In this document: one piece after another, positions 36,184 to 44,960 of the stretch
How the letters are laid out: each line of letters opens with the position of its first letter
How positions within the stretch are numbered: position 1 is the first letter of the stretch
NCBI GenBank assembly: GCA_937902925.1
Contig: CALFNN010000102.1
Location: 1-64,000, forward strand
Direction: 5' to 3'
Source of the DNA: an uncultured Opitutaceae bacterium
Lineage (GTDB): Bacteria > Verrucomicrobiota > Verrucomicrobiia > Opitutales > Opitutaceae
Length of the DNA: 64,000 bases
The notes under the pieces: model-generated
What the model was told of the DNA's origin: nothing
Databases searched by the model: none
Seen by the model: the letters and a program-made list of their open reading frames with translations, nothing else
Program-made: the position numbers and the translations under genes

Positions 36184-36564
36184 CTAGGCGATCTTGGTGC
36201 CGTCGGCGCGGTGGTCGCTCCAGACCGCAAGTTCCAGCCCGGCCGGATCGGCGAAGTGAAACCGCCGGCCGCCGGGAAAATCGAACGTCCGCTTCGTGAT
36301 TTCGCCGCCGGATTTGGTCACGCGCGCGGCGGCGTTCTCGAGATCGGCCGCATAGATCACGACCAGCGGATTCGTCTTGGCCGGGGTGTCCGCGCTGGCG
36401 AAGAATCCGCCGGAGAGCCGGCCATCGCTGAAGCTGGTGTAGTCGGGGCCGTAGTCGGTGAACTGCCAGCCGAAGGCGGCGTGATAGAATATTTTCACCG
36501 CCGCGACGTCGCGCGTGGCGAACTCGACATAGTCGAGACGCAGGTTGGGGGATGAAGTGCTCAT
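36184..36564 (-). CDS. VOC family protein
   Basis: A 126-residue glyoxalase/bleomycin-resistance-fold protein. It begins LDYVEFATRDVAAVKIFYHAAFGWQF and ends FHFADPAGLELAVWSDH, with the FADPAG-E motif common to the group. The first metal-ligand position is Glu (VEF) rather than His, so it may not be a classical glyoxalase. Substrate unknown. Confidence 0.78.
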   Translation of the reverse strand: MSTSSPNLRLDYVEFATRDVAAVKIFYHAAFGWQFTDYGPDYTSFSDGRLSGGFFASADTPAKTNPLVVIYAADLENAAARVTKSGGEITKRTFDFPGGRRFHFADPAGLELAVWSDHRADGTKIA

Positions 36565-36688
36565 GGAACGAGGACAGCCTAGCCTTCATCGCTGACAGCG
36601 GTATGTCAGGATGGTTCGTTCCGGCGAAAGACGTCCGTCGCGATTGACGCAAGCCGGCGCGCGGCCCGGATTCATGAGTGCGCCGTCC

Positions 36689-37225
36689 TTAAGGCGATTT
36701 CGCGGCCAGATGCTTTTCAAGCTGGGTCGTGAAATCCTTTTGCGTGGCGTCGAGGCCGATGAACCACTTGGCCACGGCGCGAAACATGGGCGGGTTGATG
36801 AAACCGTCCTCCGTCAATGTGAGGCGCGTGCCCCCGCCGGGCGAATCCGCCAGCTCGAAGGTCCATGTGCCGCCGAACGGCAGGTCGTCCCGGGCGATGA
36901 TCCGGACGAGCTTTTCGTTCACGCGCGACTCGCCCGTGCGAAACGGGATTTCCCGGCCGTGGTCATCCTTGTTCCACGTGAGTTCGGTGCCGTCGGCGAG
37001 TTTTTCGGTGCGGACGCCTTTCACGGCGGGCCACCACGAGGACATCGCGGCGTAGTCCGTGATCGCCGCCCACACGGCGGCGCGACTGGCGCGGAGGGTC
37101 ACGCTGACGACCGACCGGTGTTCACGCGGCATCCGGGAGCCGGCGAGGTAAAACACGAGCGCGACCAATGCGAGCAGCGTCCCGAGGCCGAGGAGGATGA
37201 ACAGCGCGAGCTTCATCTCCGGCAC
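36689..37225 (-). CDS. membrane-anchored SRPBCC/polyketide-cyclase-like protein
   Basis: A 178-residue protein. An N-terminal transmembrane helix (LALFILLGLGTLLALVALVFYLAG) is followed by a START-like SRPBCC domain (VSVTLRASRAAVWAAITDYAAMSSWWP, GGTRLTLTEDGFINPPMFRAVAKWFIG). The fold binds hydrophobic ligands; the role is unknown. An alternative ATG lies three codons in. It diverges from ligA with a 117-nt gap. Confidence 0.75.
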   Translation of the reverse strand: MPEMKLALFILLGLGTLLALVALVFYLAGSRMPREHRSVVSVTLRASRAAVWAAITDYAAMSSWWPAVKGVRTEKLADGTELTWNKDDHGREIPFRTGESRVNEKLVRIIARDDLPFGGTWTFELADSPGGGTRLTLTEDGFINPPMFRAVAKWFIGLDATQKDFTTQLEKHLAAKSP

Positions 37226-37342
37226 GATGCCGTGAAGCGGTCGGCGAGTGAAGCGCGAATCCGGATTGCAGCTCGACTCCGCGTGCGCCGACGCTCATCG
37301 TCCGGCGCCCCGGATCGATTCCAGCGAGACCGGGTGCCGGCT

Positions 37343-39562
37343 ATGCAACCTCCACCCCTGACTGTTGAACGTCACGGTCGCCAGACCGCGTTACTGGGTT
37401 TGCTTGTTGCCTGCTGGTTGCTGGCACTGCTCGCGGCGAGCCTGGATGCCCAGCCAGCCAGGCTGGCCCCCGAGGTTGCGGGCAACACCGACGCACGCGT
37501 CCTCGCTCCCGCCGAGGCACGCCACGCCATCGAGGCGTTGCGGACTGAGATCGCGCACCACGACGCGCTCTATCACCAGAAAGCTGCGCCGGAGATCAGC
37601 GATTACGATTACGACCAGTTGAAAATCCGACTGCGGGCGCTGGAGCGGTCTTATCCCGACGCCGCGGCCGCCGTCGCGCCGGTGCCGGAGATCGGCGACG
37701 ATCGCTCGGGATTGTTCCAGACTTACCGGCACCGGGAACGGATGCGGAGCCTCGACAAGACCTATGCCGAGGCCGACGTGCATGCGTTTCACGCGCGGCT
37801 TGCGCGGCAGCTTGGTCGCGAGGATCTCGAGTATGTCGTGGAGCCGAAGTTCGACGGCTTCGCGGTCAGCGTCACCTTCGAGCGGGGCCGGCTCGTCCGT
37901 GCCGTGACCCGCGGCAACGGTGCCGAGGGCGACGACATCACGGCGAACGTGCTCATGATCCGGCAACTGCCGCGGGTGCTGCGCCCGGCCGCGGCCGACG
38001 GCACGGCGAACCCGATCCCGGACGTCGTCGAGTTGCGCGGAGAAATCTACGTGTCGTTCGCCGAATTTCAGCGGATCAACTCGGAACGCGAAGCGGCGGG
38101 CGAGGCGGTGTTCGCGAATCCGCGCAATCTCGCCACCGGCACCATCCGGCAGCTCGATCCGGCCGTGGTGGCGCGGCGCAATCTCACGGTCGTGTTTTAC
38201 GGCATCGGTGCCTGCGAACCGGAGGCGGCGCGGCCGGCGACGCAGCACGGTCTCCACGAGCGGCTGCGCGCGTGGGGCCTGCCCGGGGTCGAGAAATACT
38301 GGACCGCCCGCGGCGGCGCCGAACTGTGGGCCGCGGTGCAGGCGCTCGGCCGCGTGCGGCCGGGATATGCGTTTCCCACCGACGGCGCCGTGGCCAAGCT
38401 CGATTCGGTGGCGCAGCAACGGGAAGTCGGCGACACCGATAGCGCGCCGCGCTGGGCGATCGCCTATAAGTTTGCCCCCGAGCGTATGGCGACGCGGGTC
38501 AACGCGATCACCGTGCAGGTTGGCCGCACCGGCGTGCTCACGCCCGTCGCCGAGCTGGCGCCGGTGTTGCTGGGCGGCTCGAGCGTGGCGCGCGCCACGT
38601 TGCACAACCGCGACGAGATCGCGCGGCGCGACATCCGCGTGGGCGATTTCGTCTACGTGGAAAAAGCGGGCGAGATCATCCCGGCCGTGATCGGCGTCGA
38701 TCTGGCGCGACGGCCGGCGACGGCGGAGTCATTCGTGTTTCCCGCGGTATGCCCGGCGTGCGGGGTTGCCGTCGCCCAGCGGCCGGATGAGGTCGCGGTG
38801 CGATGCGTGAACCCGGACTGCCCGGCCCAACTGCGCCGGCGGCTGGAGCATTTCGCATCGGTGGACTGCGTGGCCATCGACGGCCTCGGGAGCGCGATAA
38901 TCGATACGCTGGTGGAGCGCGGATGGGTGAAGGACATTCCGGATCTCTACCGGCTGCGGCGGGCGGACCTGCTGACCCTCGGGCGCAATGTCGGCACTTC
39001 GACCGACCGGCTGCTCGCCGCCATCGAGACGAGCAAGCGGGCTGAACTGTGGCGTTTCGTTTACGGACTCAGCCTGCCGCAGGTCGGCGCGACGGCGGCG
39101 AAGGAGCTGGCGCGTCGGTATCGGAGCCTCGACGCCGTGGCGGCGCTTGGCAGCGCCGGCGTTTCGGGCGTCGCGCCCGGCGATTCCGCCGGCCGCGCCG
39201 CGGCGGGATTTTTTGCGGAGCCGCGGCACCGGGCGCTCGTCGCCGGTCTCCTCGAAACTGGCGTGCAACCGGTGCCACCGCCCGCGGCTGGCGACCGGCT
39301 CGCCGGCAAGACCTTCGTGCTGACCGGCACATTGCCCACGCTGACGCGCGCGCAGGCCACCGCGCAAATCGAGGCCGCCGGTGGCAGGGTCGTCAGTGCC
39401 GTGAGTCGCAACACGCACTATGTCGTGGCCGGCGCCGAGCCCGGCGCGAAACTCGACCAGGCGCGCAAACTCGGCGTGACCGTCGTCGACGAAGCGGCAC
39501 TGCGCGATTTGCTGGCCGGCGATCCCGCGGAGGAATCCGCCGCGTCCCCATCCCAGCGGTAG
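37343..39562 (+). CDS. ligA: NAD-dependent DNA ligase with N-terminal export-type sequence
   Basis: A 739-residue ligase. The adenylation domain has K169 in VEPKFDGFAV, plus RGNGAEGDDIT and FANPRNLATGTIRQLD. The OB fold, the Cys4 zinc finger (CPACG...CVNPDC), HhH repeats and the BRCT domain (FVLTGTLPTLTRAQ) all follow in order. Unusually, residues 15-37 (TALLGLLVACWLLALLAASLDAQ) form a signal peptide or membrane anchor in frame with the ligase. No nearer in-frame Met exists before residue 134, so the hydrophobic leader seems part of the protein. It is about 70 residues longer than standard LigA. It may be a second, exported or membrane-bound ligase. Confidence 0.85.
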   Translation: MQPPPLTVERHGRQTALLGLLVACWLLALLAASLDAQPARLAPEVAGNTDARVLAPAEARHAIEALRTEIAHHDALYHQKAAPEISDYDYDQLKIRLRALERSYPDAAAAVAPVPEIGDDRSGLFQTYRHRERMRSLDKTYAEADVHAFHARLARQLGREDLEYVVEPKFDGFAVSVTFERGRLVRAVTRGNGAEGDDITANVLMIRQLPRVLRPAAADGTANPIPDVVELRGEIYVSFAEFQRINSEREAAGEAVFANPRNLATGTIRQLDPAVVARRNLTVVFYGIGACEPEAARPATQHGLHERLRAWGLPGVEKYWTARGGAELWAAVQALGRVRPGYAFPTDGAVAKLDSVAQQREVGDTDSAPRWAIAYKFAPERMATRVNAITVQVGRTGVLTPVAELAPVLLGGSSVARATLHNRDEIARRDIRVGDFVYVEKAGEIIPAVIGVDLARRPATAESFVFPAVCPACGVAVAQRPDEVAVRCVNPDCPAQLRRRLEHFASVDCVAIDGLGSAIIDTLVERGWVKDIPDLYRLRRADLLTLGRNVGTSTDRLLAAIETSKRAELWRFVYGLSLPQVGATAAKELARRYRSLDAVAALGSAGVSGVAPGDSAGRAAAGFFAEPRHRALVAGLLETGVQPVPPPAAGDRLAGKTFVLTGTLPTLTRAQATAQIEAAGGRVVSAVSRNTHYVVAGAEPGAKLDQARKLGVTVVDEAALRDLLAGDPAEESAASPSQR

Positions 39563-39659
39563 GCGCCACGCCGGTCGGAATTGCGGGATGGAGGCGGATG
39601 CGCTGCGCAACGGCTGGAAACTGAGCCGGGCGAAACGGCGCCAAATGGAAAAAATTCCC

Positions 39660-39690
39660 TGTTCGGTTTCCATGACGGCGGCTGTTAGGG
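39660..39690 (+). promoter_or_regulatory. shared two-box promoter motif, copy 1
   Basis: TGTTCGGTTTC, 14 nt, TTAGGG. It ends 11 nt before the ATG of the first membrane sigma gene, overlapping the ribosome site GGGAGGAAAT. The weakest -10-like box of the set. Confidence 0.5.
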
Positions 39691-39701
39691 AGGAAATCAC
39701 G

Positions 39702-41129
39702 ATGAGCGATGATGCCGAACTGCTCCGCCGCTACGCCGACACGCGCGACGAAACGGCATTCGCCGAACTCGTGCGCCAGCACCTCGGGCTCGTTTACCAT
39801 GCGGCGCTGCGACAGTGCGGCGGCGATGCACACCGGGCGGAGGACGTGGCGCAAATGGTGTTCGCTGATCTCGCGCGGAAGTCGGAGAAACTGTCGCGCC
39901 GACCGGTGCTCGCCGGCTGGCTCTACACCAGCACGCGCTACGCCGCCGCGCAGGCCGTGCGAACCGAGGCGCGAAGGCAGGCGCGCGAGCGGGAGGTTCA
40001 TGCGATGAACCAACTTCTGTCGGAAAACAATTCCGAGCCCGCCTCCGAGTGGGAGCGGCTGCGGCCGGTCATCGATGATGCGCTGCATGCGCTCGGTGAA
40101 CGCGACCGCGAGGCGGTGTTGTTGCGGTTCTTTGAAGCTCGGGGGTTCGCGGAGGTGGGCCGCAGGCTGGCCGTGAGCGAGGACGCCGCCCGGATGCGCG
40201 TGGAGCGGGCGCTCGAAAAGATGCGGACCACCCTCAGCCGGCGCGGTGTGATTTCGACGACGACGGCTTTAGCCGTTGCACTCACAAGTCAAACCGGTGC
40301 CGCCGTGCCCGCGGGTATCGCGGCGAGCGTCACGGTCGCCGCCTTGGCGAGTGTTGTGCCTGTCACCGTTGCGGCCGCGACGGTGGGCGTCTTGAGTTTC
40401 ATGAGCACCACAAAATTCATCGCCGGGACGGCCGGTCTCATCGCGCTCGTCGCGGCAGGGACGGCCATCTCCGGGCTTCGGGCCACGCGCAGCGCCACTC
40501 TCATGGCGGCATCATTGCGCAGTGAACACGAGGCGATGCGCACCCAGCTTTCGGAACTAAGAAGCCGGCTGCGACAGATTGAGGAAAGCCTCGCAGCAAC
40601 GCAAAAAGGGACGGCGGGGGCACGCGTGGAGTGGGCCGACACAAACAGCGCACTCCCGCGGCCTGCCGAAGCCCCGAATCCTCCTCCGGCGTCAGAGGGC
40701 GGTCCGGCTGCAATCGAATCGGCCAAGGGCGCGCTGGCCCACATCGGCAACCTCGGGCCCAATCCGCGCGTCGAAAACAGCGGACTCGATGCAGCCGCCG
40801 TCGCCGCGATTCGAGAGTGGATGAAACGGGACCCGAAAGCTGCACTCCAGTGGGTCGCATCGGTTCCGGCCGAGCGCAACCAGCAGCTGCACACGATCGA
40901 AGCTTTCATCGCCATCGAGGAGGACGGCGACCCCGAACTCGCCTTCCTGCTGGCGAACAGCATCGGTCTCGAGACTTCGCGCGTGGCGCGGCTCGTGGAT
41001 GTCCTGAAAGTGTGGGCGCCGCGTGATCCGGCCGCCGCCGGCGCCGCGGTGCAGACGGCCGACGTTTCCGAGGAGAAGCGCGCGTTCCTCCTCAAGAAAG
41101 TGGAAATCGAGTCGCGGCCGCGGCGATAG
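39702..41129 (+). CDS. membrane sigma factor 1 with C-terminal helical repeats
   Basis: A 475-residue protein, chosen start with GGGAGG 11 nt upstream. Sigma-2 (DAELLRRYADTRDETAFAELV onward) and sigma-4 (ERDREAVLLRFFEARGFAEVG) form an ECF-like core of about 180 residues. Then comes a conserved Ala-rich stretch with SQTGAAVPAGIAASVT, SFMSTTK and a transmembrane helix (FIAGTAGLIALVAAGTAISG). A coiled coil and an Ala/Pro linker lead to helical repeats with RDPKAALQW and RDPAAAGAA, a pattern common in Verrucomicrobia. It has no dedicated membrane partner gene. Transcription control from a membrane-bound state is inferred. Confidence 0.8.
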   Translation: MSDDAELLRRYADTRDETAFAELVRQHLGLVYHAALRQCGGDAHRAEDVAQMVFADLARKSEKLSRRPVLAGWLYTSTRYAAAQAVRTEARRQAREREVHAMNQLLSENNSEPASEWERLRPVIDDALHALGERDREAVLLRFFEARGFAEVGRRLAVSEDAARMRVERALEKMRTTLSRRGVISTTTALAVALTSQTGAAVPAGIAASVTVAALASVVPVTVAAATVGVLSFMSTTKFIAGTAGLIALVAAGTAISGLRATRSATLMAASLRSEHEAMRTQLSELRSRLRQIEESLAATQKGTAGARVEWADTNSALPRPAEAPNPPPASEGGPAAIESAKGALAHIGNLGPNPRVENSGLDAAAVAAIREWMKRDPKAALQWVASVPAERNQQLHTIEAFIAIEEDGDPELAFLLANSIGLETSRVARLVDVLKVWAPRDPAAAGAAVQTADVSEEKRAFLLKKVEIESRPRR

Positions 41130-41182
41130 CTGGGTTTCCGACCACCGCCGGTCCGGGCGGCGATGGATTCCGCGCGATTGTT

Positions 41183-41213
41183 TGTTCGGTTTCGGCCTCG
41201 GTGCCTGCTATCG
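41183..41213 (+). promoter_or_regulatory. shared two-box promoter motif, copy 2
   Basis: TGTTCGGTTTC, 14 nt, CTATCG, ending 7 nt before the ATG of membrane sigma 2. The short leader leaves little room for a separate ribosome site; GGGTGA is the only candidate. Confidence 0.55.
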
Positions 41214-41220
41214 GGTGAAC

Positions 41221-42588
41221 ATGCCGACCGATGCCGAGTTGCTCCGCGCTTACGCCGACGAGAAGTCCGAGTCGGCGTTCGGCGAACTCGTCCGCCGACA
41301 CGTGAATCTTGTTTACTCGGTCGCGCTGCGCCAGTGCGGTGGCGACGCGCACCTCGCCGAGGATGTCACGCAGCACGTGTTCACCGATCTCGCGCGCAAG
41401 GCGCGGTCGCTTTCCGGCCACGCGGTGCTCGGCGGCTGGCTTTTCCGCAGCGCGCAATTTGCCGCGAGCGACGTCGTGCGCGCCGAGCGCCGGCGTCGCG
41501 TCCGCGAACAGGAGGCCTCAGCCATGCAGGAACTGTCCCGACCCGCGGGCGATGCCGACTGGCAAAAGCTCGCTCCCGTGCTCGACCGGGCGATCGGTGA
41601 ACTCGCCGCGCCCGACCGCGACGCCGTCGTGTTGCGGTTTTTCGAGGGCCGGCCGTTTGCCGAAATCGGCGCGACGCTGCGACTGACCGAGGACGCGGCC
41701 CGAATGCGCGTGGAGCGGGCGCTCGACAAACTGCGGGTGGCCCTCGGGCGGCAGGGCATCATGTCGACGGCGGCGGCGCTGGGCGTCGCGCTGGCAAACC
41801 AGGCTGTCGCGACCGCGCCGGCGGGGATAGCCGCGAGCGTCACCGGCGCGGCGATGGCTGGCATTGCTGCCGGCGGAGGAATCGCCGCGGCGGCAACTTT
41901 CATGAGCATCACCAAAATGCAGCTTGGCATGACCGGCGTGCTCGTTGCTGCCATGGTTGCCGGATTGACTGTTCAACAGCGCGCCAACGCGCGATTGCGG
42001 GAAGAAATCGACTTGCTGCACAAAGAATTTCCGCCGGTTGCCCAAGTCTTGGCCGACAACGAGGCTCTGACACGGGCCGTCGCGGACGTTGCTCTGCTGT
42101 GGAAGTCGTCCGCAGAACTGGCGAGTTTGCGTCGATCCAAGGAATCGATGGAAAATTCGCTTCGAGATTTGGAGGTCATGGATGCGAGGAACGAACGCAT
42201 CCGAAAATCGCTGGAGGATCTTGCGAGCCGACCCTTGCAGGGAGCGGTATTTGATGAATCCGCAGTGGATCGACCGCCGAAGCCTGCGTTTCAGTTTCAG
42301 CCGATTGTGCCGCGGGAGTTATATCGGGCAGGGGTCGACGTGGAGGTCGTGCTTCAAATGACGATCGATACCGACGGGAGCGTGCGGAGCGTGTCCACCT
42401 TGCGCGCCACGCCCGAGGAATTTGGCCCCGTAGTCGCTGCGCAGGCGAGGCGATGGGAGTTTGCACCGGCGCAGAAGGACGGGCAGGCGGTCAACGCCCG
42501 GATCGTGGTGCCAGTCCGAATTCCGATGGGCCGGCGCGATGGCGCACTCACGACGCCGAGGCGACCGGAGAAACTCAACTGGTTCTGA
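41221..42588 (+). CDS. membrane sigma factor 2 with TonB C-terminal domain
   Basis: A 455-residue protein. The ECF-type sigma-2/sigma-4 core (DAELLRAYADEKSESAFGELV; LAAPDRDAVVLRFFEGRPFAEIG) is followed by ANQAVATAPAGIAASVT, TFMSITK and a transmembrane helix. A coiled coil (ARLREEIDLLHKEF to SLEDLASRP) separates it from a C-terminal TonB-type domain of about 90 residues: PRELYRAGVDVEVVLQMTI, DTDGSVRSVS and AAQARRWEFAPAQKDGQAV. The coiled-coil and TonB part is visibly AT-richer than the sigma part. The partner gene starts 4 nt after the stop. If the C-terminus is periplasmic, it could contact TonB-dependent receptors directly. Confidence 0.8.
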   Translation: MPTDAELLRAYADEKSESAFGELVRRHVNLVYSVALRQCGGDAHLAEDVTQHVFTDLARKARSLSGHAVLGGWLFRSAQFAASDVVRAERRRRVREQEASAMQELSRPAGDADWQKLAPVLDRAIGELAAPDRDAVVLRFFEGRPFAEIGATLRLTEDAARMRVERALDKLRVALGRQGIMSTAAALGVALANQAVATAPAGIAASVTGAAMAGIAAGGGIAAAATFMSITKMQLGMTGVLVAAMVAGLTVQQRANARLREEIDLLHKEFPPVAQVLADNEALTRAVADVALLWKSSAELASLRRSKESMENSLRDLEVMDARNERIRKSLEDLASRPLQGAVFDESAVDRPPKPAFQFQPIVPRELYRAGVDVEVVLQMTIDTDGSVRSVSTLRATPEEFGPVVAAQARRWEFAPAQKDGQAVNARIVVPVRIPMGRRDGALTTPRRPEKLNWF

Positions 42589-42592
42589 CTCC

Positions 42593-43360
42593 ATGCGGCA
42601 TATCACCGGCCAACTACTTTTGGTTTGGATCGTCGTGGCGGCGGTTGGGCTGGCGGCGCTCGCGGTGCAAAGGCTGACCAATGTTGCGTTGCAACGAGAG
42701 GTTGTCCGTTTGCGCGAATCGAATCGGGAATTGGTTCAACCGCTCGCCGAGAACCGCCGGCTCAAAGCCCTGCAGATTTCCGATTCGCAACGGAAGACTT
42801 TGAGCGCCGATCAGGCCGAAGTTGAGCGGCTGCGGGCCGAGGTCGCGAATATTTACGCGACCATTCAGGCCAGAATGACAAGTCGCCTCGTGAGCCAGGC
42901 ATTGACCGCCCGCGGCTGGAGAAACATCGGGACTGCGACGCCGGGCGCTGCCGTGGAAACGATTCTTTGGGCGGCTGCCGGCGGCGATGTCGATTTGCTG
43001 ACGGAACTTATGGACTACTCGCCGGAAGCCCGGGCGGAAGCCGAGGGACTCTATGCGGATTTGCCCGAAGCGGTCCGGGCGAAATATGCCTCGCCTGAGC
43101 AGCTCATTGCCAGCCTCACCGCGAAGGATGTGCCGCTCACCGCGGTGAACTTCACGGGCGGCAACGGCAACGGTGAGAAGATGTCAGTGCAGATACATTT
43201 TTTTAATGACGATGGCGCCCCGACGTTGAACGAGATATCGTTGAGCATGGTTCGTTCGCCCGGTGGATGGCGACTGATGGTGCCGCCGAGCGCCGTTGTG
43301 AAATACCGTGCGATGTTGAAAGGGGCGCCAGCGGGCGTGGAAAATAAGATCGCAAGGTAG
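42593..43360 (+). CDS. membrane-anchored coiled-coil partner protein 1
   Basis: A 255-residue protein. One N-terminal helix (LLLVWIVVAAVGLAALAVQ), then a long heptad region (LQREVVRLRESNRELVQPLAENRR, DQAEVERLRAEVANIY). The C-terminal domain carries WRNIGTATPGAAVETILWAA, GDVDLL, LPEAVRAKYASPEQLIASL and ends GGWRLMVPPS. The same domain is fused to membrane sigma 3 and found in two other proteins here. It is translated right after sigma 2, so a sensor or regulatory partner is likely. Visibly lower GC than its surroundings. Confidence 0.7.
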   Translation: MRHITGQLLLVWIVVAAVGLAALAVQRLTNVALQREVVRLRESNRELVQPLAENRRLKALQISDSQRKTLSADQAEVERLRAEVANIYATIQARMTSRLVSQALTARGWRNIGTATPGAAVETILWAAAGGDVDLLTELMDYSPEARAEAEGLYADLPEAVRAKYASPEQLIASLTAKDVPLTAVNFTGGNGNGEKMSVQIHFFNDDGAPTLNEISLSMVRSPGGWRLMVPPSAVVKYRAMLKGAPAGVENKIAR

Positions 43361-43397
43361 CGCGGGCGATAGGCCACCATGGGCTTGGCCGCTTTTT

Positions 43398-43428
43398 TGT
43401 GCGGTTTCGGCGGTGGCGACTGCCATAG
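43398..43428 (+). promoter_or_regulatory. shared two-box promoter motif, copy 3
   Basis: TTTTTTGTGCGGTTTC, 14 nt, CCATAG, ending 12 nt before the ATG of membrane sigma 3. A T-run precedes the first box, as in copies 4, 6 and 7. Confidence 0.6.
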
Positions 43429-43440
43429 TGCATCGCCTCC

Positions 43441-44934
43441 ATGCAGGAAGATGCCGAACTCCTCCGTCGTTACGCCGACGAAAAATCGGAGGAGGCGTTT
43501 GCCGAGCTCGTGCGGCGGCACCTCAACCTCGTCTATTCGGTGGCGCTACGGCAGGTCGCGGGCGATACGCACCTGGCCGAGGATGTCGCGCAACGGGTTT
43601 TTACCGCGCTCGCCCGCAAGGCCACGGCGCTGGTGGAGCGGCCGGCGCTCAGCGGATGGCTTTACCGGAGCGCGCATTTTGCCGCCAGCGACGTCGTCCG
43701 CGTCGAGCGGCGGCGTCGCGCCCGCGAACAGGAAATGCACGCCATGAATTCACTGCTGACCGATTCCGCACCGCCGGCCGACTGGGAGAAAGTGCGTCCG
43801 GTGCTCGACATCGCGATCGCGGAGCTCGACGAACGCGACCGCGACGCCGTCGCGCTGCGCTTTCTCGAGGGCCGGTCGTTTGCCGAAGTCGGAGGACGGT
43901 TGCGGCTCACCGAAAACGCCGCGCGGATGCGGGTGGAGCGGGCGCTCGACAAGCTGCACGCGGCGCTCGCCGGACGCGGGATCACGTCGACCGCTGCGGC
44001 GCTCGGCGTCGCGCTCGCGAACCAGGCCGCCGCGACCGCGCCGGCCGGCGTCGCGGCCAGCGTGACGGGCGCGGCACTCGCGGGTGCCGCTGCGAGCGGA
44101 AGCGTAGGCGCGTGGCTGGCTTTTGTTACCATGAGTAAAATCAACGTTGGAATCGCGGGTGCAATCGTCGTGGCCTTGCTGGTGACTGGCGTCTGGCAGC
44201 TGCGGGCTGATCGGGAGTTGCGCACGGAGCTGGGGACGTTGCGCGCCGGCGGCGACGATTTAGGGCGACTGCAAACGAAAAGCAGGGACTTGAATGCGGC
44301 GCTCGGCAAACTGGGAGTGAAGAATCCCGAGGCTGACGACCTCGCGCGCTTGCGCAGCCGTGCCGCGATTCTCACCGCCCGGCCGCCGGGAGTCGTCGAC
44401 GCGGAGCTGAAGCCCGCCACGACCTGGCAGAATGTCGGACGCGCGACACCGGAGGCGGCGGTCGAGACGTTTCACTGGGCGCTGGTCCACGGTGACCTCG
44501 ATGCGGCGGCGCAGTTCGTCGTTTTCAGCGACGACACGAAGGAAAATCGCGAGGCATTCATGGCGCATTTCGGCGAGGCGGTGCGGGCGAAATACCGGAC
44601 ACCGGAGCGTTTGGTGGCGGCGGCGGTCTTCGGTGCGGGCGAGAACACGGTGGCATTCGCCGGCTGGCGTCCGGACGACGCCTTTCAGGTGCTGGGCACG
44701 GATGACCATGTCGGCGGCGACGGTGTCAGGTTTGGCCAGGTCAGGGTGAGGCTGTGGTATCGCACCGCGAGCGGCGAGCGTGAGAGCGACAGCCGGTGGC
44801 AATCCTCGCCGGGAGGTTGGGCCATGGGGGCGTTCTATCTGAGCTCGGGAGCCCGCCGGAGTGACGACGCCTTGGCGGCGGTGCTGAGCCAGATCGATCC
44901 CGCGAGCGGCGAACGTCGGGCGGTCAAGAAATAA
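43441..44934 (+). CDS. membrane sigma factor 3 fused to the partner-type C-terminal domain
   Basis: A 497-residue protein. Sigma-2 about 5-95, sigma-4 about 115-177 (LDERDRDAVALRFLEGRSFAEV). The Ala-rich segment ANQAAATAPAGVAASVTG (193-210), FVTMSK (228-233) and a transmembrane helix (INVGIAGAIVVALLVTGVW) follow. After a coiled coil, residues 325-480 hold the domain TWQNVGRATPEAAVETFHWA, GDLDAAAQF, and FGEAVRAKYRTPERLVAAA. The same module appears without a sigma core in the adjacent genes, which marks a recombining domain set. A separate partner gene follows 26 nt later. Confidence 0.82.
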   Translation: MQEDAELLRRYADEKSEEAFAELVRRHLNLVYSVALRQVAGDTHLAEDVAQRVFTALARKATALVERPALSGWLYRSAHFAASDVVRVERRRRAREQEMHAMNSLLTDSAPPADWEKVRPVLDIAIAELDERDRDAVALRFLEGRSFAEVGGRLRLTENAARMRVERALDKLHAALAGRGITSTAAALGVALANQAAATAPAGVAASVTGAALAGAAASGSVGAWLAFVTMSKINVGIAGAIVVALLVTGVWQLRADRELRTELGTLRAGGDDLGRLQTKSRDLNAALGKLGVKNPEADDLARLRSRAAILTARPPGVVDAELKPATTWQNVGRATPEAAVETFHWALVHGDLDAAAQFVVFSDDTKENREAFMAHFGEAVRAKYRTPERLVAAAVFGAGENTVAFAGWRPDDAFQVLGTDDHVGGDGVRFGQVRVRLWYRTASGERESDSRWQSSPGGWAMGAFYLSSGARRSDDALAAVLSQIDPASGERRAVKK

Positions 44935-44960
44935 GCGGTGATGCCCAACGCCGAGGAAAC

